NCBI RefSeq assembly: GCF_900114415.1
Contig: NZ_FOSZ01000001.1
Span: forward strand, 372,001-436,000
Direction of reading: 5' to 3'
Length of the DNA: 64,000 bases
DNA from: Shimia haliotis
GTDB lineage: Bacteria; Pseudomonadota; Alphaproteobacteria; Rhodobacterales; Rhodobacteraceae
Positions 15,056 to 22,959 of this stretch are shown one piece after another. The position numbers and the translations under genes were made by a program. How positions within the stretch are numbered: the first letter of the stretch is position 1; each line of letters opens with the position of its first letter. Under the pieces are notes generated by a model. The model saw nothing but the letters and a program-made list of their open reading frames with translations. It was not told the DNA's origin and ran no database searches.

Positions 15056-16819
15056 ATGACGACTTGGATCAGGCACCGCGCGGCGATTCTGCTGTTTTCC
15101 CTGCTGGCAATTGCCGCTGTGGCCGGAGGCGTTTGGCGGTACGGAATTGGGCAGGCGCTTGATCAGTTGCACCGCCGTGGCGAGGCCGATCTGGCGTTGG
15201 CGGCTGATAACCTCACCGCGCAATTGCAGCGATATCAGGAGCTTGCGGTGTTTTTGGCCGAGCATCCGGCGTTGCTTGATCTGGCGGAAGGGCGCGGGGA
15301 TGCGGCAGAGGCCACGGCGTTGCTTCTGGAGGCGGCTGATAAAACATCGGCATTGGATTTGATTTATGCGGACACTCGCGGGCAGGTTTTGGCGTCGGCG
15401 AGGTCGGTGGATGTCGCGGCGCCGCCGGTTTCCGGCACCCTCTATTTTGAGCGGGCTTTGCATGGCGCCTTGGGCGCGCATCATGGCGTGGATGAGACCT
15501 ATGGCACCCGCGCATTTTATTTTGCCGCGCCAACGTTTGGGTCGGACCGGAAAGTGCGCGGCGCGTTGGTTGTTGTTGTCGATGTGATCGTAGTGGAGGA
15601 AAATTGGCGCGGGGACGGTCCGGCGGTGGTTTTCACCGATGAGGAGGGGCTGGTCTTTATTTCCAACCGGTCCGAGTTGTTGCTTTGGTCGCGCGATCCA
15701 GGCCAAGTCGGGTTGCGCCCGCCGGAGGGAGAGGCGCCCAGTTTCTCCGCCACTTGGCAAAGCGGTTATGAAATTTGGCGGCTTAAGTGGGGGCCGTATC
15801 TGCCGGAGCACGGATTGCACATTGTGCGGGATTTGCCGGTGATCGACATGATGGGCGAAGCGATCGTCGATGTGGCGCCGGCGCGAAGGCTGGCGGGGTT
15901 GCAGGCCGGTTTTGTGGCGGCTGTGGCTTTGGCTTTTGGCTTGATGCTTTGGCTGGCGATGGAGCGGCGGCGTGTGTTGGCGGAGGCAAACGCGGAGTTG
16001 GAGGCGCGGGTGGATGCGCGCACCAAAGCCTTGAGCCAAACCAACGCGGCCCTGCGCCGCGAAGTCACGGAGCGCGAAGAGGCAGAGGCTGCGTTGAAAA
16101 AGGCGCAAGCGGATCTGGTGCAAGCCGGCAAGCTGAGTGCTCTGGGGCAGATGAGCGCGGGGATCAGTCACGAGTTGAACCAGCCACTGATGGCCATTCA
16201 GACGTTTGCGGAAAACGGGGAGCGGTTTCTGGAGCGGGGAAACGAAGCCAAGGCGGGCGAAAACCTCGGGCGGATCGGCCAGATGGCGACGCGGATGGCA
16301 CGGATCATCAAAAACCTGCGGGCTTTTGCGCGCAACGAGAGCGAGCCAATGGGCAAGGTGGACCTTGTCAGTGTGATTGATCAGGCGGTCGAGTTGACGG
16401 GATCGCGGCTGCGTCAGGACGGGGTGACGATCAGTTGGCATGGAGGCGCGCCTGTCTATGCTTTGGGCGGCGAGGTGCGGTTGGGGCAGGTGTTTGTGAA
16501 CCTGATCAACAATGCTGCGGATGCCATGGTGGGACGCGACGCGCGTCATATTGAAATTGTGCTTGAGGCCGAACCGCGCCTTGCGGTGCATGTGATGGAC
16601 AGCGGGCCGGGTATCGATGAGCCGGACCGGATTTTTGATCCCTTCTATACCACCAAGGAGGTCGGCTCCTCAGAAGGCATGGGCTTGGGATTGTCGATCA
16701 GCTATGGCCTTGTGCAGAGCTTTGGCGGCAATATTCGCGGTGCAAACCGGCCTGAAGGCGGCGCGGTGTTCACTGTGGAGTTGGATCGCTGGGACGAAAA
16801 CAGGGAGAGCGCGGCATGA
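15056..16819 (+). CDS. dctB: Sensor histidine kinase, DctB type
   Basis: This 587-residue membrane kinase has TM1 at residues 9-27, a periplasmic double-Cache-like sensor from about 30 to 275, and TM2 near 283-303. A coiled-coil linker (ANAELEARVDARTKAL) follows. The HisKA box is SALGQMSAGISHELNQP, with His372 the phosphorylation site, and the HATPase N box reads QVFVNLINNAADAM. The G boxes are DSGPGIDEPD and GMGLGLSIS. The layout and the H-box match DctB of C4-dicarboxylate sensing. The gene overlaps the regulator gene by four bases (ATGA), and dctPQM lies 4.4 kb downstream on the same strand. Confidence 0.9.
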   Translation: MTTWIRHRAAILLFSLLAIAAVAGGVWRYGIGQALDQLHRRGEADLALAADNLTAQLQRYQELAVFLAEHPALLDLAEGRGDAAEATALLLEAADKTSALDLIYADTRGQVLASARSVDVAAPPVSGTLYFERALHGALGAHHGVDETYGTRAFYFAAPTFGSDRKVRGALVVVVDVIVVEENWRGDGPAVVFTDEEGLVFISNRSELLLWSRDPGQVGLRPPEGEAPSFSATWQSGYEIWRLKWGPYLPEHGLHIVRDLPVIDMMGEAIVDVAPARRLAGLQAGFVAAVALAFGLMLWLAMERRRVLAEANAELEARVDARTKALSQTNAALRREVTEREEAEAALKKAQADLVQAGKLSALGQMSAGISHELNQPLMAIQTFAENGERFLERGNEAKAGENLGRIGQMATRMARIIKNLRAFARNESEPMGKVDLVSVIDQAVELTGSRLRQDGVTISWHGGAPVYALGGEVRLGQVFVNLINNAADAMVGRDARHIEIVLEAEPRLAVHVMDSGPGIDEPDRIFDPFYTTKEVGSSEGMGLGLSISYGLVQSFGGNIRGANRPEGGAVFTVELDRWDENRESAA

Positions 16820-18042
16820 CGGCGCCGGTGTTGGTGGTGGATGATGATCCCGTGGTGCGCGAGGCGCTTGGGCAGACGCTGGAGCTGGAGGATATTCCGG
16901 TGATTTCGGCAGGCTCATTTGTCGAGGCCAAAGACCACATCGTGCCGGCATTTGGAGGAGTGATCCTGTCGGATATGCGCATGCCGGGGCGGGACGGGTT
17001 CCATTTGCTTGAGTTTGCGCGCGGCGTCGATGCAGAGCTGCCGGTGATCCTGCTTACGGGTGAGGGCGACATTCCTATGGCGGTGAAGGCCATGGCGCAG
17101 GGCGCCTTTGGGTTTTTGGAAAAACCCTGCGCACCGGCGCAATTGGTTGCGGTCATTGAGCGCGCGCAGAAGGCGCGGGGGATGGCGCTTGAGAACCGCC
17201 GGCTGAAGACGCAGCTTGAGACCGGAGATGCGGCGGCTCGCTGGTTGTTTGGGACATCCGCACGGGCGGAAGCATTGCGCAAACAGGTGCGGCATGTAGC
17301 GCGGATCGGGGCGGATGTTTTGGTCACGGGCGCTCCGGGGACGGGGATTTCCAAAGTGGCCGAGGTCATCCATCTGTGTTCAGCGCAAAGCGAGGCGGCG
17401 TTTGGAAAACACACCGCTGCGGGCATGGATGTGGCGCGGTTTGACCAGGCGTTGGCCGATGCCAGCGGCGGCAGCCTGTTTCTCGACGAAATTCAGGCGA
17501 TGCCGATGGAAACCCAGTTTGCCCTGATCGGCGCAATGGAGCGCGGTGGGCATCCGCGGCTTATTTTTGGCAGCGCCGCCAATCTGGAGCATGCGGTTGA
17601 AGCGGGGCAACTGCATGCGGACCTGTTTTATAGGCTTGATGCGTTGCAGGTGCGGATTCCGTCATTGTCGGAGCGGCCCGAGGATATTCCGGTTTTGTTT
17701 CGGCACTACGTGTCGCAGGCGGCGGAACAGGCGGGCGTTGTGGCGCCGGACGTCACGCAGGACGTGGTGTCGGGGTTGATGGCGCGTGACTGGCCCGGAA
17801 ATGCGCGTGCTTTGATGAGCGTGGCGATGCGGTTTGCGCTCGGCCTGCCAGGAGAGGAAGCACGCGACGAGGGGCTTGGCCTGGCCGAGCAGATGGCACA
17901 GGTCGAACGCACCCTGTTGAGCGAGGCGTTGCGCAAACACGAGGGCAAGGCGGCGGCGGTGGCGGCGGCGCTCAAACTGTCGCGGCGCACGCTTTATGAC
18001 AAACTTGAGAAATACGGGCTGCGGCCGGAAGATTTCCGATAG
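16816..18042 (+). CDS. dctD: DctD-like response regulator with degenerate AAA+ domain
   Basis: This 408-residue regulator has a receiver domain with D9-D10, phospho-acceptor D53 (LSDMRMPG) and K103 (EKP). A central AAA+ domain and a C-terminal Fis-type HTH (AAAVAAALKLSRRTLYDKLEKYGL) follow. The AAA+ domain is damaged relative to sigma-54 activators. Walker A is GAPGTGISK at 172-180, with Ile where GTGKE has Lys. Only about 49 residues separate it from Walker B (LFLDEI, 221-226), against about 67 in NtrC, and the GAFTGA loop is absent. So it probably cannot remodel sigma-54 holoenzyme, though it may still bind DNA. The name reflects the partner kinase and overall homology. Confidence 0.85.
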   Translation: MTAPVLVVDDDPVVREALGQTLELEDIPVISAGSFVEAKDHIVPAFGGVILSDMRMPGRDGFHLLEFARGVDAELPVILLTGEGDIPMAVKAMAQGAFGFLEKPCAPAQLVAVIERAQKARGMALENRRLKTQLETGDAAARWLFGTSARAEALRKQVRHVARIGADVLVTGAPGTGISKVAEVIHLCSAQSEAAFGKHTAAGMDVARFDQALADASGGSLFLDEIQAMPMETQFALIGAMERGGHPRLIFGSAANLEHAVEAGQLHADLFYRLDALQVRIPSLSERPEDIPVLFRHYVSQAAEQAGVVAPDVTQDVVSGLMARDWPGNARALMSVAMRFALGLPGEEARDEGLGLAEQMAQVERTLLSEALRKHEGKAAAVAAALKLSRRTLYDKLEKYGLRPEDFR

Positions 18043-18049
18043 GAACAGC

Positions 18050-18466
18050 ATGGGACAACTGGCAAAAAGCGCACAGGACATGATTTCAGGCATGACGCCG
18101 CACCTTCAAAGTGAGGTCTATGTCTTCGTGACCAAGCAATATCCCTGTGATGTGTCGCGATACATTGAACAGGCGCTGAGCATTTTTGAAGAAGATGAGG
18201 GCGTGTCGATGATCATGTCGGTTTCTGCCGCGCAGAGCCGAGGTTTTCCCATTGAGCAGCCCATGAGGTGTATCACGCTTAAGGTGTTTTCCGCGCTGGA
18301 CGGCGTGGGGCTGACGGCGGCGGTGTCGGGGGCGCTTGCGTCGGCGGGGATCGCCTGCAACGTTGTGGCAGCGTTCCACCACGACCACCCTTTTGTGCCT
18401 GAAAGCCGTGCCGAAGAGGCTATGGGTATTCTAAAGGCGCTTCAGGATCAGGCCAAATCTGACTAA
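18050..18466 (+). CDS. ACT domain-containing protein
   Basis: This 138-residue cytoplasmic protein has two ACT-like halves. The first is SEVYVFVTKQYPCDVSRYIEQALSIF split around the conserved FVTK element. The second reads ITLKVFSALDGVGLTAAVSGALASAGIACNVVAAFHHDH. The second half closely matches the small-molecule-binding ACT proteins of COG3602. Such domains usually bind amino acids. The ATG follows AGGAACAGC and lies 7 bases after the dctD-like stop, so it may be read from the same transcript. A role in the dicarboxylate response is not demonstrated. Confidence 0.8.
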   Translation: MGQLAKSAQDMISGMTPHLQSEVYVFVTKQYPCDVSRYIEQALSIFEEDEGVSMIMSVSAAQSRGFPIEQPMRCITLKVFSALDGVGLTAAVSGALASAGIACNVVAAFHHDHPFVPESRAEEAMGILKALQDQAKSD

Positions 18467-18558
18467 GGCGGCACGGCGGTGAAGTGGCGCGGGCTGGACT
18501 CTGTGGGAATTTGCAGAGAGAAACACCGGCAAACAGAGTGCATTAGGGCAGGCGGAAC

Positions 18559-19722
18559 GTGAGCCATCACAACGAAGAAGTGACCGCAAAGGCGCGTTCC
18601 ACGCATTGGCGTGCCGTGGCCTCGATGTTTGCGCTCAATGGCGCCTTGTTCGGTGTCTGGGCTTCGCGCATTCCTGCGGTTAAGGACTTGCACGGACTAA
18701 GCCATTCGGCGCTTGGCGGGTTGCTTTTGCTGATGGCTGCGGGTGCGATTGTCGCTTTTCCGATTGCGGGATGGCTGAGTGATAAGCGCGGAGCAGCGCA
18801 GGTCACGCGGATTTTGGGCGTTCTGAATGCTCTGGCGCTGTTCGGACTTTCGGTGGCTCCGGGGCCGTTGGTTTTGGGGCTTGTTTTGCTGGCGTTCGGG
18901 GCGTTTCACGGCGGCATGGATGTGACCATGAACGGCTGGGGCGCCGAGGTTGAACGCTGGGCGAAGCGCTCGCAGATGTCGACCTATCACGCGATGTGGT
19001 CCTTGGGGGCGGGCATTGGCGCGGGCACGGGGTATCTGGCAATCACGTTCGGGTTTGGCCTGTTTTGGCATTTTCTTATGGCGGGCGGCGGATTGTTGTT
19101 TGCGGCGCTTTTGTTTTCGCAGGACGGATGGGTGTCCAAGCCCAACACAGAGTCCCGCGGGGCGGTGTTTTCCTTTCCCAAGGGTGCATTGATATTGGTC
19201 GGCTTGCTGGCGATGTGCGCCTCGATGGGCGAAGGGGCCATGGCGGACTGGAGCGCGATTTATTTGCGTGACGAAGTTGGCGTGCGGCCGGAGTGGGCGC
19301 CGATCGGCTATGCAATATTCTCGATCGCCATGGTGGTCACGCGTCTGTCTGGCGGATGGGTCAACCGATTGGCGCCACCACAGAAAGTGGCGCGGGTGGC
19401 TGGACTCGTGGCTTGTGGTGGCATGGTATTGGCGATCCTCAGCCCCGCCGTGCCGGGGACTTTGGCGGGGTTTGTCCTGTTTGGAATGGGATTGGCGTTG
19501 ATGTTCCCGCTGGCCTTTAGCCGCGCGGCGAACGATCCCGATGTTCCGCAGGGGCAAGCCTTGGCCGGCGTCGCAACGTTGGGCTATGGCGGGATTTTGT
19601 TGGGGCCGCCGGTGATGGGGTTCATCGCCTCGGCCACGTCATTGACGGTGAGTTTTGCGGTTCTGGCGGCGATGGCCTTGATGATCACGGTGCTGTCTGG
19701 CGCTTTGAAAGTACCCGAATAG
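18559..19722 (+). CDS. MFS transporter
   Basis: This 387-residue membrane protein has about 12 hydrophobic segments in two halves. The loop after TM2 reads GWLSDKRGAAQVTR, the typical MFS motif A. FGVWASRIPAVKDLHGLS in TM1 is characteristic of a family of bacterial MFS carriers annotated as FucP-like or as unknown-specificity exporters. A GTG start at 18559 follows GGCGGAAC and gives MSHHNEEV. It converges on the desaturase gene, 30 bases away. The substrate cannot be told from the sequence. Confidence 0.88.
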   Translation: MSHHNEEVTAKARSTHWRAVASMFALNGALFGVWASRIPAVKDLHGLSHSALGGLLLLMAAGAIVAFPIAGWLSDKRGAAQVTRILGVLNALALFGLSVAPGPLVLGLVLLAFGAFHGGMDVTMNGWGAEVERWAKRSQMSTYHAMWSLGAGIGAGTGYLAITFGFGLFWHFLMAGGGLLFAALLFSQDGWVSKPNTESRGAVFSFPKGALILVGLLAMCASMGEGAMADWSAIYLRDEVGVRPEWAPIGYAIFSIAMVVTRLSGGWVNRLAPPQKVARVAGLVACGGMVLAILSPAVPGTLAGFVLFGMGLALMFPLAFSRAANDPDVPQGQALAGVATLGYGGILLGPPVMGFIASATSLTVSFAVLAAMALMITVLSGALKVPE

Positions 19723-19729
19723 TTCTCTT

Positions 19730-19753
19730 GCCCGAGTCGCGAAGCGGTCGGGC
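19730..19753. terminator. Hairpin between converging MFS and desaturase genes
   Basis: GCCCGA (19730-19735) pairs with TCGGGC (19748-19753), with an inner CGC/GCG pair and a GAA loop. It could end both transcripts. T-runs are short, so confidence is moderate. Confidence 0.5.
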
Positions 19754-20838
19754 TATTGGGTCTTGCCCTCACAGCGCGCCAACTGATCCACTTTGTGCAT
19801 CTCCAAGTCACGGCTGGGTGTAAATCCGCCCCGCACGTGGTCCCACCATGCGCCGACGTAGCTCTGTTCTGCCTCAGCATGAAACACCTCGGGCGCAACA
19901 CGGTGCAGGGTGGGCAGGCGGGTCCATGGCACGTTGGGGAAGCTGTGATGCTCGTTGTGATAGCCGGTATTGAACAGCAGCCAGTTGATCGGTCCGTAGT
20001 GGCTGCGGGTGGGGTTTTCCAAGTCGGTGCCGGGATGTTCGGTCAGGGATTGGCCAAGGTTGGTGATTCCGAGCTTTCCCAGAAACAGCGACAGCGACCA
20101 GATGTGATAGAGCAGCGCCCAAGGACCAAGCAGGGCAAGCATCAGAAGGTTTGAGATCAGGCTCACCAAGATATAGGGGCGGGCCTCGGTTGCTGTGGGG
20201 CTGGTGCCTGTGAAACGCGCGACGGGGTCGCGGTTAGGACGACCGGAAAGGTGGCGGTAGACGCGCGGCATGATCTGACCTGCGAGGAACACCGAGCCGA
20301 GTGGTAAAGCGTGAATGAACAGCGTGAGTGCGGTCAGGAACGGCTGCCACGTTGGGTGAGCGCGGAACACGGATTGGCGGGCCTGAAGGGCGCAGATGTC
20401 TTCATGTTCGTAGTCGTTGTCATAGTCGCCCACAAAGGGGTGGTGGCTGGTGACATGCTGATGTTGGTATGTCAGCTGTTTGCCGTAGCTGGTAAGGATG
20501 AATTCGAGGCCAAGGTCGAATGCGAGCTTGGGACCGGCGTCGCGGAAGATCAGCTTGTGGCAGGTTTCATGGATCAGGGAACTGGCCGAGTGATAGACCA
20601 GTTGGCCGATCAGGAAAGCTGTGAGGCCGATGACCCAAATGGGTTGATCTGAGACCAGCCAAGCAATGCCCCAATGGATCACGAGCAACACCGGCAACGC
20701 CAGCACGGTGAGCGGCTGGGGTTTGGCGAGATCGGCGAGTTCGGGATGCGCTGCAAGGGCTTCTTTGCGCATCTCGTTGTGGCGGCGAGATTGCGGGGAA
20801 ATACCTTTGGGGCGTTGTGGCGCGGCGGACATTGTCAT
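19753..20838 (-). CDS. Membrane fatty acid desaturase, sphingolipid delta-4 desaturase-like
   Basis: This 361-residue membrane desaturase has the three histidine boxes of the di-iron family: HETCH at residues 90-94, HVTSHH at 128-133 and HNEHH at 294-298. The last box continues SFPNVPWTRLP. That wording, with an N-terminal block and two membrane hairpins, closely resembles eukaryotic DES1 sphingolipid delta-4 desaturases more than acyl-CoA or omega-6 enzymes. Whether the substrate is a sphingoid base or an acyl lipid is unknown. The start is MTMSAAPQ; MSAAPQ two codons later is possible. It is divergent from dctP across a 353-base gap. Confidence 0.87.
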   Translation of the reverse strand: MTMSAAPQRPKGISPQSRRHNEMRKEALAAHPELADLAKPQPLTVLALPVLLVIHWGIAWLVSDQPIWVIGLTAFLIGQLVYHSASSLIHETCHKLIFRDAGPKLAFDLGLEFILTSYGKQLTYQHQHVTSHHPFVGDYDNDYEHEDICALQARQSVFRAHPTWQPFLTALTLFIHALPLGSVFLAGQIMPRVYRHLSGRPNRDPVARFTGTSPTATEARPYILVSLISNLLMLALLGPWALLYHIWSLSLFLGKLGITNLGQSLTEHPGTDLENPTRSHYGPINWLLFNTGYHNEHHSFPNVPWTRLPTLHRVAPEVFHAEAEQSYVGAWWDHVRGGFTPSRDLEMHKVDQLARCEGKTQ

Positions 20839-20947
20839 CTGAAAACGCTTCGTTTTTGCAATGAGCTAACAGTAGCGCTGTCCTGCGTCGGGTCAATCTG
20901 GCGAATCGTGCTGAGCATAGCGCCGTCGCGTTTCTGGCTGAAAGTGA

Positions 20948-20998
20948 TGTGCGAAATTTCGCACAAATCCCGTGGCAGGGCGTGCGGAAAATCGCACG
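20948..20998 (+). promoter_or_regulatory. Tandem palindromes upstream of dctP, candidate DctD sites
   Basis: The 353-base gap 20839-21191 between the desaturase and dctP holds two 18-base sites. TGTGCGAAATTTCGCACA (20948-20965) is a perfect palindrome. CGTGCGGAAAATCGCACG (20981-20998) has the same arms around an imperfect centre. Their centres lie 33 bases apart, close to three helical turns. Form and tandem layout resemble the upstream activating sites bound by rhizobial DctD. The nearer site ends about 190 bases before the dctP ATG. No TGGCAC-N5-TTGC (-24/-12) element was found in the gap. Nothing else in the gap was recognised. Confidence 0.65.
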
Positions 20999-21191
20999 AT
21001 GCCAATTTTTTAGCGGTAGGTGTGCTGTAGGAATGCGACGTAGATATTTGAAAATGAAAGTAAATTCCGGAAAATTCACGATCAATCAACAAAACGTTGA
21101 GCGCGCTCGGCGCTGCGGTCACTCTTGCCGACATACGGCGCTGGGAGGCGTCCGACTAATTATGACTACCTAACTCTGGGAGGAGACATCC

Positions 21192-22196
21192 ATGAAATTC
21201 CTGACCACTGCCGCCACCGCGCTGGCGCTGACTGTCACCGGCGCAACTTTTGCCGCAGCGGGCTGTGATGATGGCGAGATCGTCGTCAAGTTCAGCCACG
21301 TGACCAACACCGACAAGCACCCCAAAGGCATCGCGGCCTCGCTGCTTGAGCAGCGTATCAACGATGAGATGAACGGCACCATGTGCATGGAGGTCTTCCC
21401 GAACTCCACGCTTTATAACGACAACAAAGTTCTGGAAGCGATGTTGCAGGGCGACGTGCAACTGGCCGCGCCGTCGCTTTCGAAATTCGAAAAATTCACC
21501 AAACAGTTCCGCATCTTTGACCTGCCGTTCATGTTCAAAGACGTGAATGCGGTTGATGCGTTCCAGGCCTCTGACGCCGGTCAGGATCTTCTGGATAGCA
21601 TGCAGCGTCGTGGTCTGCAGGGTCTGGGATATTGGCATAATGGCATGAAGCAGATGTCGGCGAATGTGCCGCTGGTTGCGCCAACAGACGCAAACGGCCT
21701 GAAGTTCCGTGTACAGTCCTCTGACGTTCTGGTTGCACAGATGGAAGCCATCGGTGGTTCGCCCCAGAAAATGGCCTTCTCCGAAGTTTACGGCGCGCTG
21801 CAGCAGGGCGTTGTGGACGGTCAGGAGAACACCTGGTCCAACATCTATGGCAAGAAGTTCTTCGAAGTTCAGGACGGTGTGACCGAAACCAACCACGGCA
21901 TCATCGACTATCTTGTTGTGACTTCGGTTGACTGGCTCGACAGCCTTGACCCGGCCGTGCGCGACCAGTTCCTGACCATCCTTGGTGAAGTCACTGACGT
22001 ACGGAACAAAGAGTCGACCGCTGTGAACGAAGCTGCCAAAGCCTCCATCGTCGAAGCTGGCGGCACCATCCGCACCCTGACCGCAGAGCAGCGTCAGGAC
22101 TGGGTCGAAACAATGATGCCTGTCTGGGACAAGTTCTCCAAAGACGTGGGTCAGGAAAACATCGACGCAGCGCAAGCGATCAACGCGAAGATGTAA
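21192..22196 (+). CDS. dctP: TRAP transporter substrate-binding protein, C4-dicarboxylate type
   Basis: This 334-residue periplasmic binding protein captures C4-dicarboxylates (malate, fumarate, succinate) for the DctQM permease. The signal peptide is MKFLTTAATALALTVTGATF with a FAAAG cleavage region. Family blocks include VVKFSHVTNTDKHPKG, the hinge FRVQSSDVLVAQMEAIGGSP and SEVYGALQQGVVDGQENTWSNIY. The hinge carries an Arg that in characterised DctP proteins grips the substrate carboxylate. A very strong ribosome binding site (GGGAGGAGA) precedes the ATG. It is the first gene of dctPQM and follows two candidate DctD sites. Confidence 0.94.
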   Translation: MKFLTTAATALALTVTGATFAAAGCDDGEIVVKFSHVTNTDKHPKGIAASLLEQRINDEMNGTMCMEVFPNSTLYNDNKVLEAMLQGDVQLAAPSLSKFEKFTKQFRIFDLPFMFKDVNAVDAFQASDAGQDLLDSMQRRGLQGLGYWHNGMKQMSANVPLVAPTDANGLKFRVQSSDVLVAQMEAIGGSPQKMAFSEVYGALQQGVVDGQENTWSNIYGKKFFEVQDGVTETNHGIIDYLVVTSVDWLDSLDPAVRDQFLTILGEVTDVRNKESTAVNEAAKASIVEAGGTIRTLTAEQRQDWVETMMPVWDKFSKDVGQENIDAAQAINAKM

Positions 22197-22229
22197 GGCG
22201 AAACGCCTGATCTGAAATGACAATTCAGG

Positions 22230-22261
22230 ACGGGCGCGTCGACAAATGGCGCGCCCGTTTT
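22230..22261 (+). terminator. Intercistronic hairpin between dctP and dctQ
   Basis: ACGGGCGCG (22230-22238) pairs perfectly with CGCGCCCGT (22250-22258), followed by a short T-run. A partial terminator or RNA-stabilising hairpin here would let DctP exceed the permease subunits. Confidence 0.7.
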
Positions 22262-22293
22262 GCAAGAAAACTCACAAAAACGGGATACGGGAC

Positions 22294-22959
22294 ATGCAGA
22301 CCAAGCATAGTTTTGTGGACCGGATCGAAGAGACGCTGATTGCGGCTCTTCTGGGGCTCATGACATTGGTGACGTTTGCCAATGTGGTGGCCCGGTTCGG
22401 CTTCAACTCCAACATTCTCTGGGCGCTGGAACTGACCGTGTTCCTTTTTGCCTGGCTGGTGCTTCTGGGCGCCTCTTATGCGGTGAAGAAACATAGCCAT
22501 TTGGGCGTGGATGCAATCATCAACATTTTGCCGGCTCCGGTGGCGCGCATGGTTGGGCTGTTCGCGGCAGCCTGCTGCCTGCTGTTCAGCTTTTTCATGC
22601 TGAAGGGAGCCTATGATTACTGGGCGGTGTTTGCCGACCTGCCGCCGACCTCGGGCCGCTGGTTCCCGACCGGCTTTGCCGATAAGTTCCGCAGCCAGTC
22701 GTTCTATGAGGTGCAGGACATTCCGATGATCGGGATATTCAACTTCCTTGAGGGGCTGATCAACTACGGCGACGAATACGAAAAGCTGCCGAAGGTGGTG
22801 CCCTATATCGTTCTGCCGGTGTCGATGTTCCTGCTGTTGTTCCGTTTTGCGCAGGCCTCTGTCGCGATCTGGAAAGGCGAGACCGACCGCTTGGTGGCGA
22901 GCCATGAAGTTGAAGATGAAATTGAAGAAGTTCGGGCATTGCAGGGGGAGCATGACTGA
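22294..22959 (+). CDS. dctQ: TRAP transporter small permease subunit
   Basis: This 221-residue protein is the four-helix small membrane subunit that couples DctP to DctM. Hydrophobic segments lie near residues 14-36, 47-68, 86-108 and 167-190. The conserved block ALELTVFLFAWLVLLGASYAVKKHSHLGVD is visible, split around the AxxxKKxxHLxVD signature. The start is MQTKHSF at 22294. An upstream in-frame ATG (22246) lies inside the intercistronic hairpin and gives an unlikely MARPFCKKTHKN. The stop overlaps the dctM start by one base (TGATG), indicating translational coupling. Confidence 0.92.
   Translation: MQTKHSFVDRIEETLIAALLGLMTLVTFANVVARFGFNSNILWALELTVFLFAWLVLLGASYAVKKHSHLGVDAIINILPAPVARMVGLFAAACCLLFSFFMLKGAYDYWAVFADLPPTSGRWFPTGFADKFRSQSFYEVQDIPMIGIFNFLEGLINYGDEYEKLPKVVPYIVLPVSMFLLLFRFAQASVAIWKGETDRLVASHEVEDEIEEVRALQGEHD

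Noticed and set aside
14945..16591. Upstream open extension of the P450 frame opposite dctB
   Set aside because: Composition is low-complexity His/Arg/Pro/Gln shadow; P450 homology begins at 14944.
21100..21135. CGG...TCTTGCC region as a -24/-12 promoter of dctP
   Set aside because: GG to GC spacing is 8 or 16 bases, not 10, and TGGCAC is not present.
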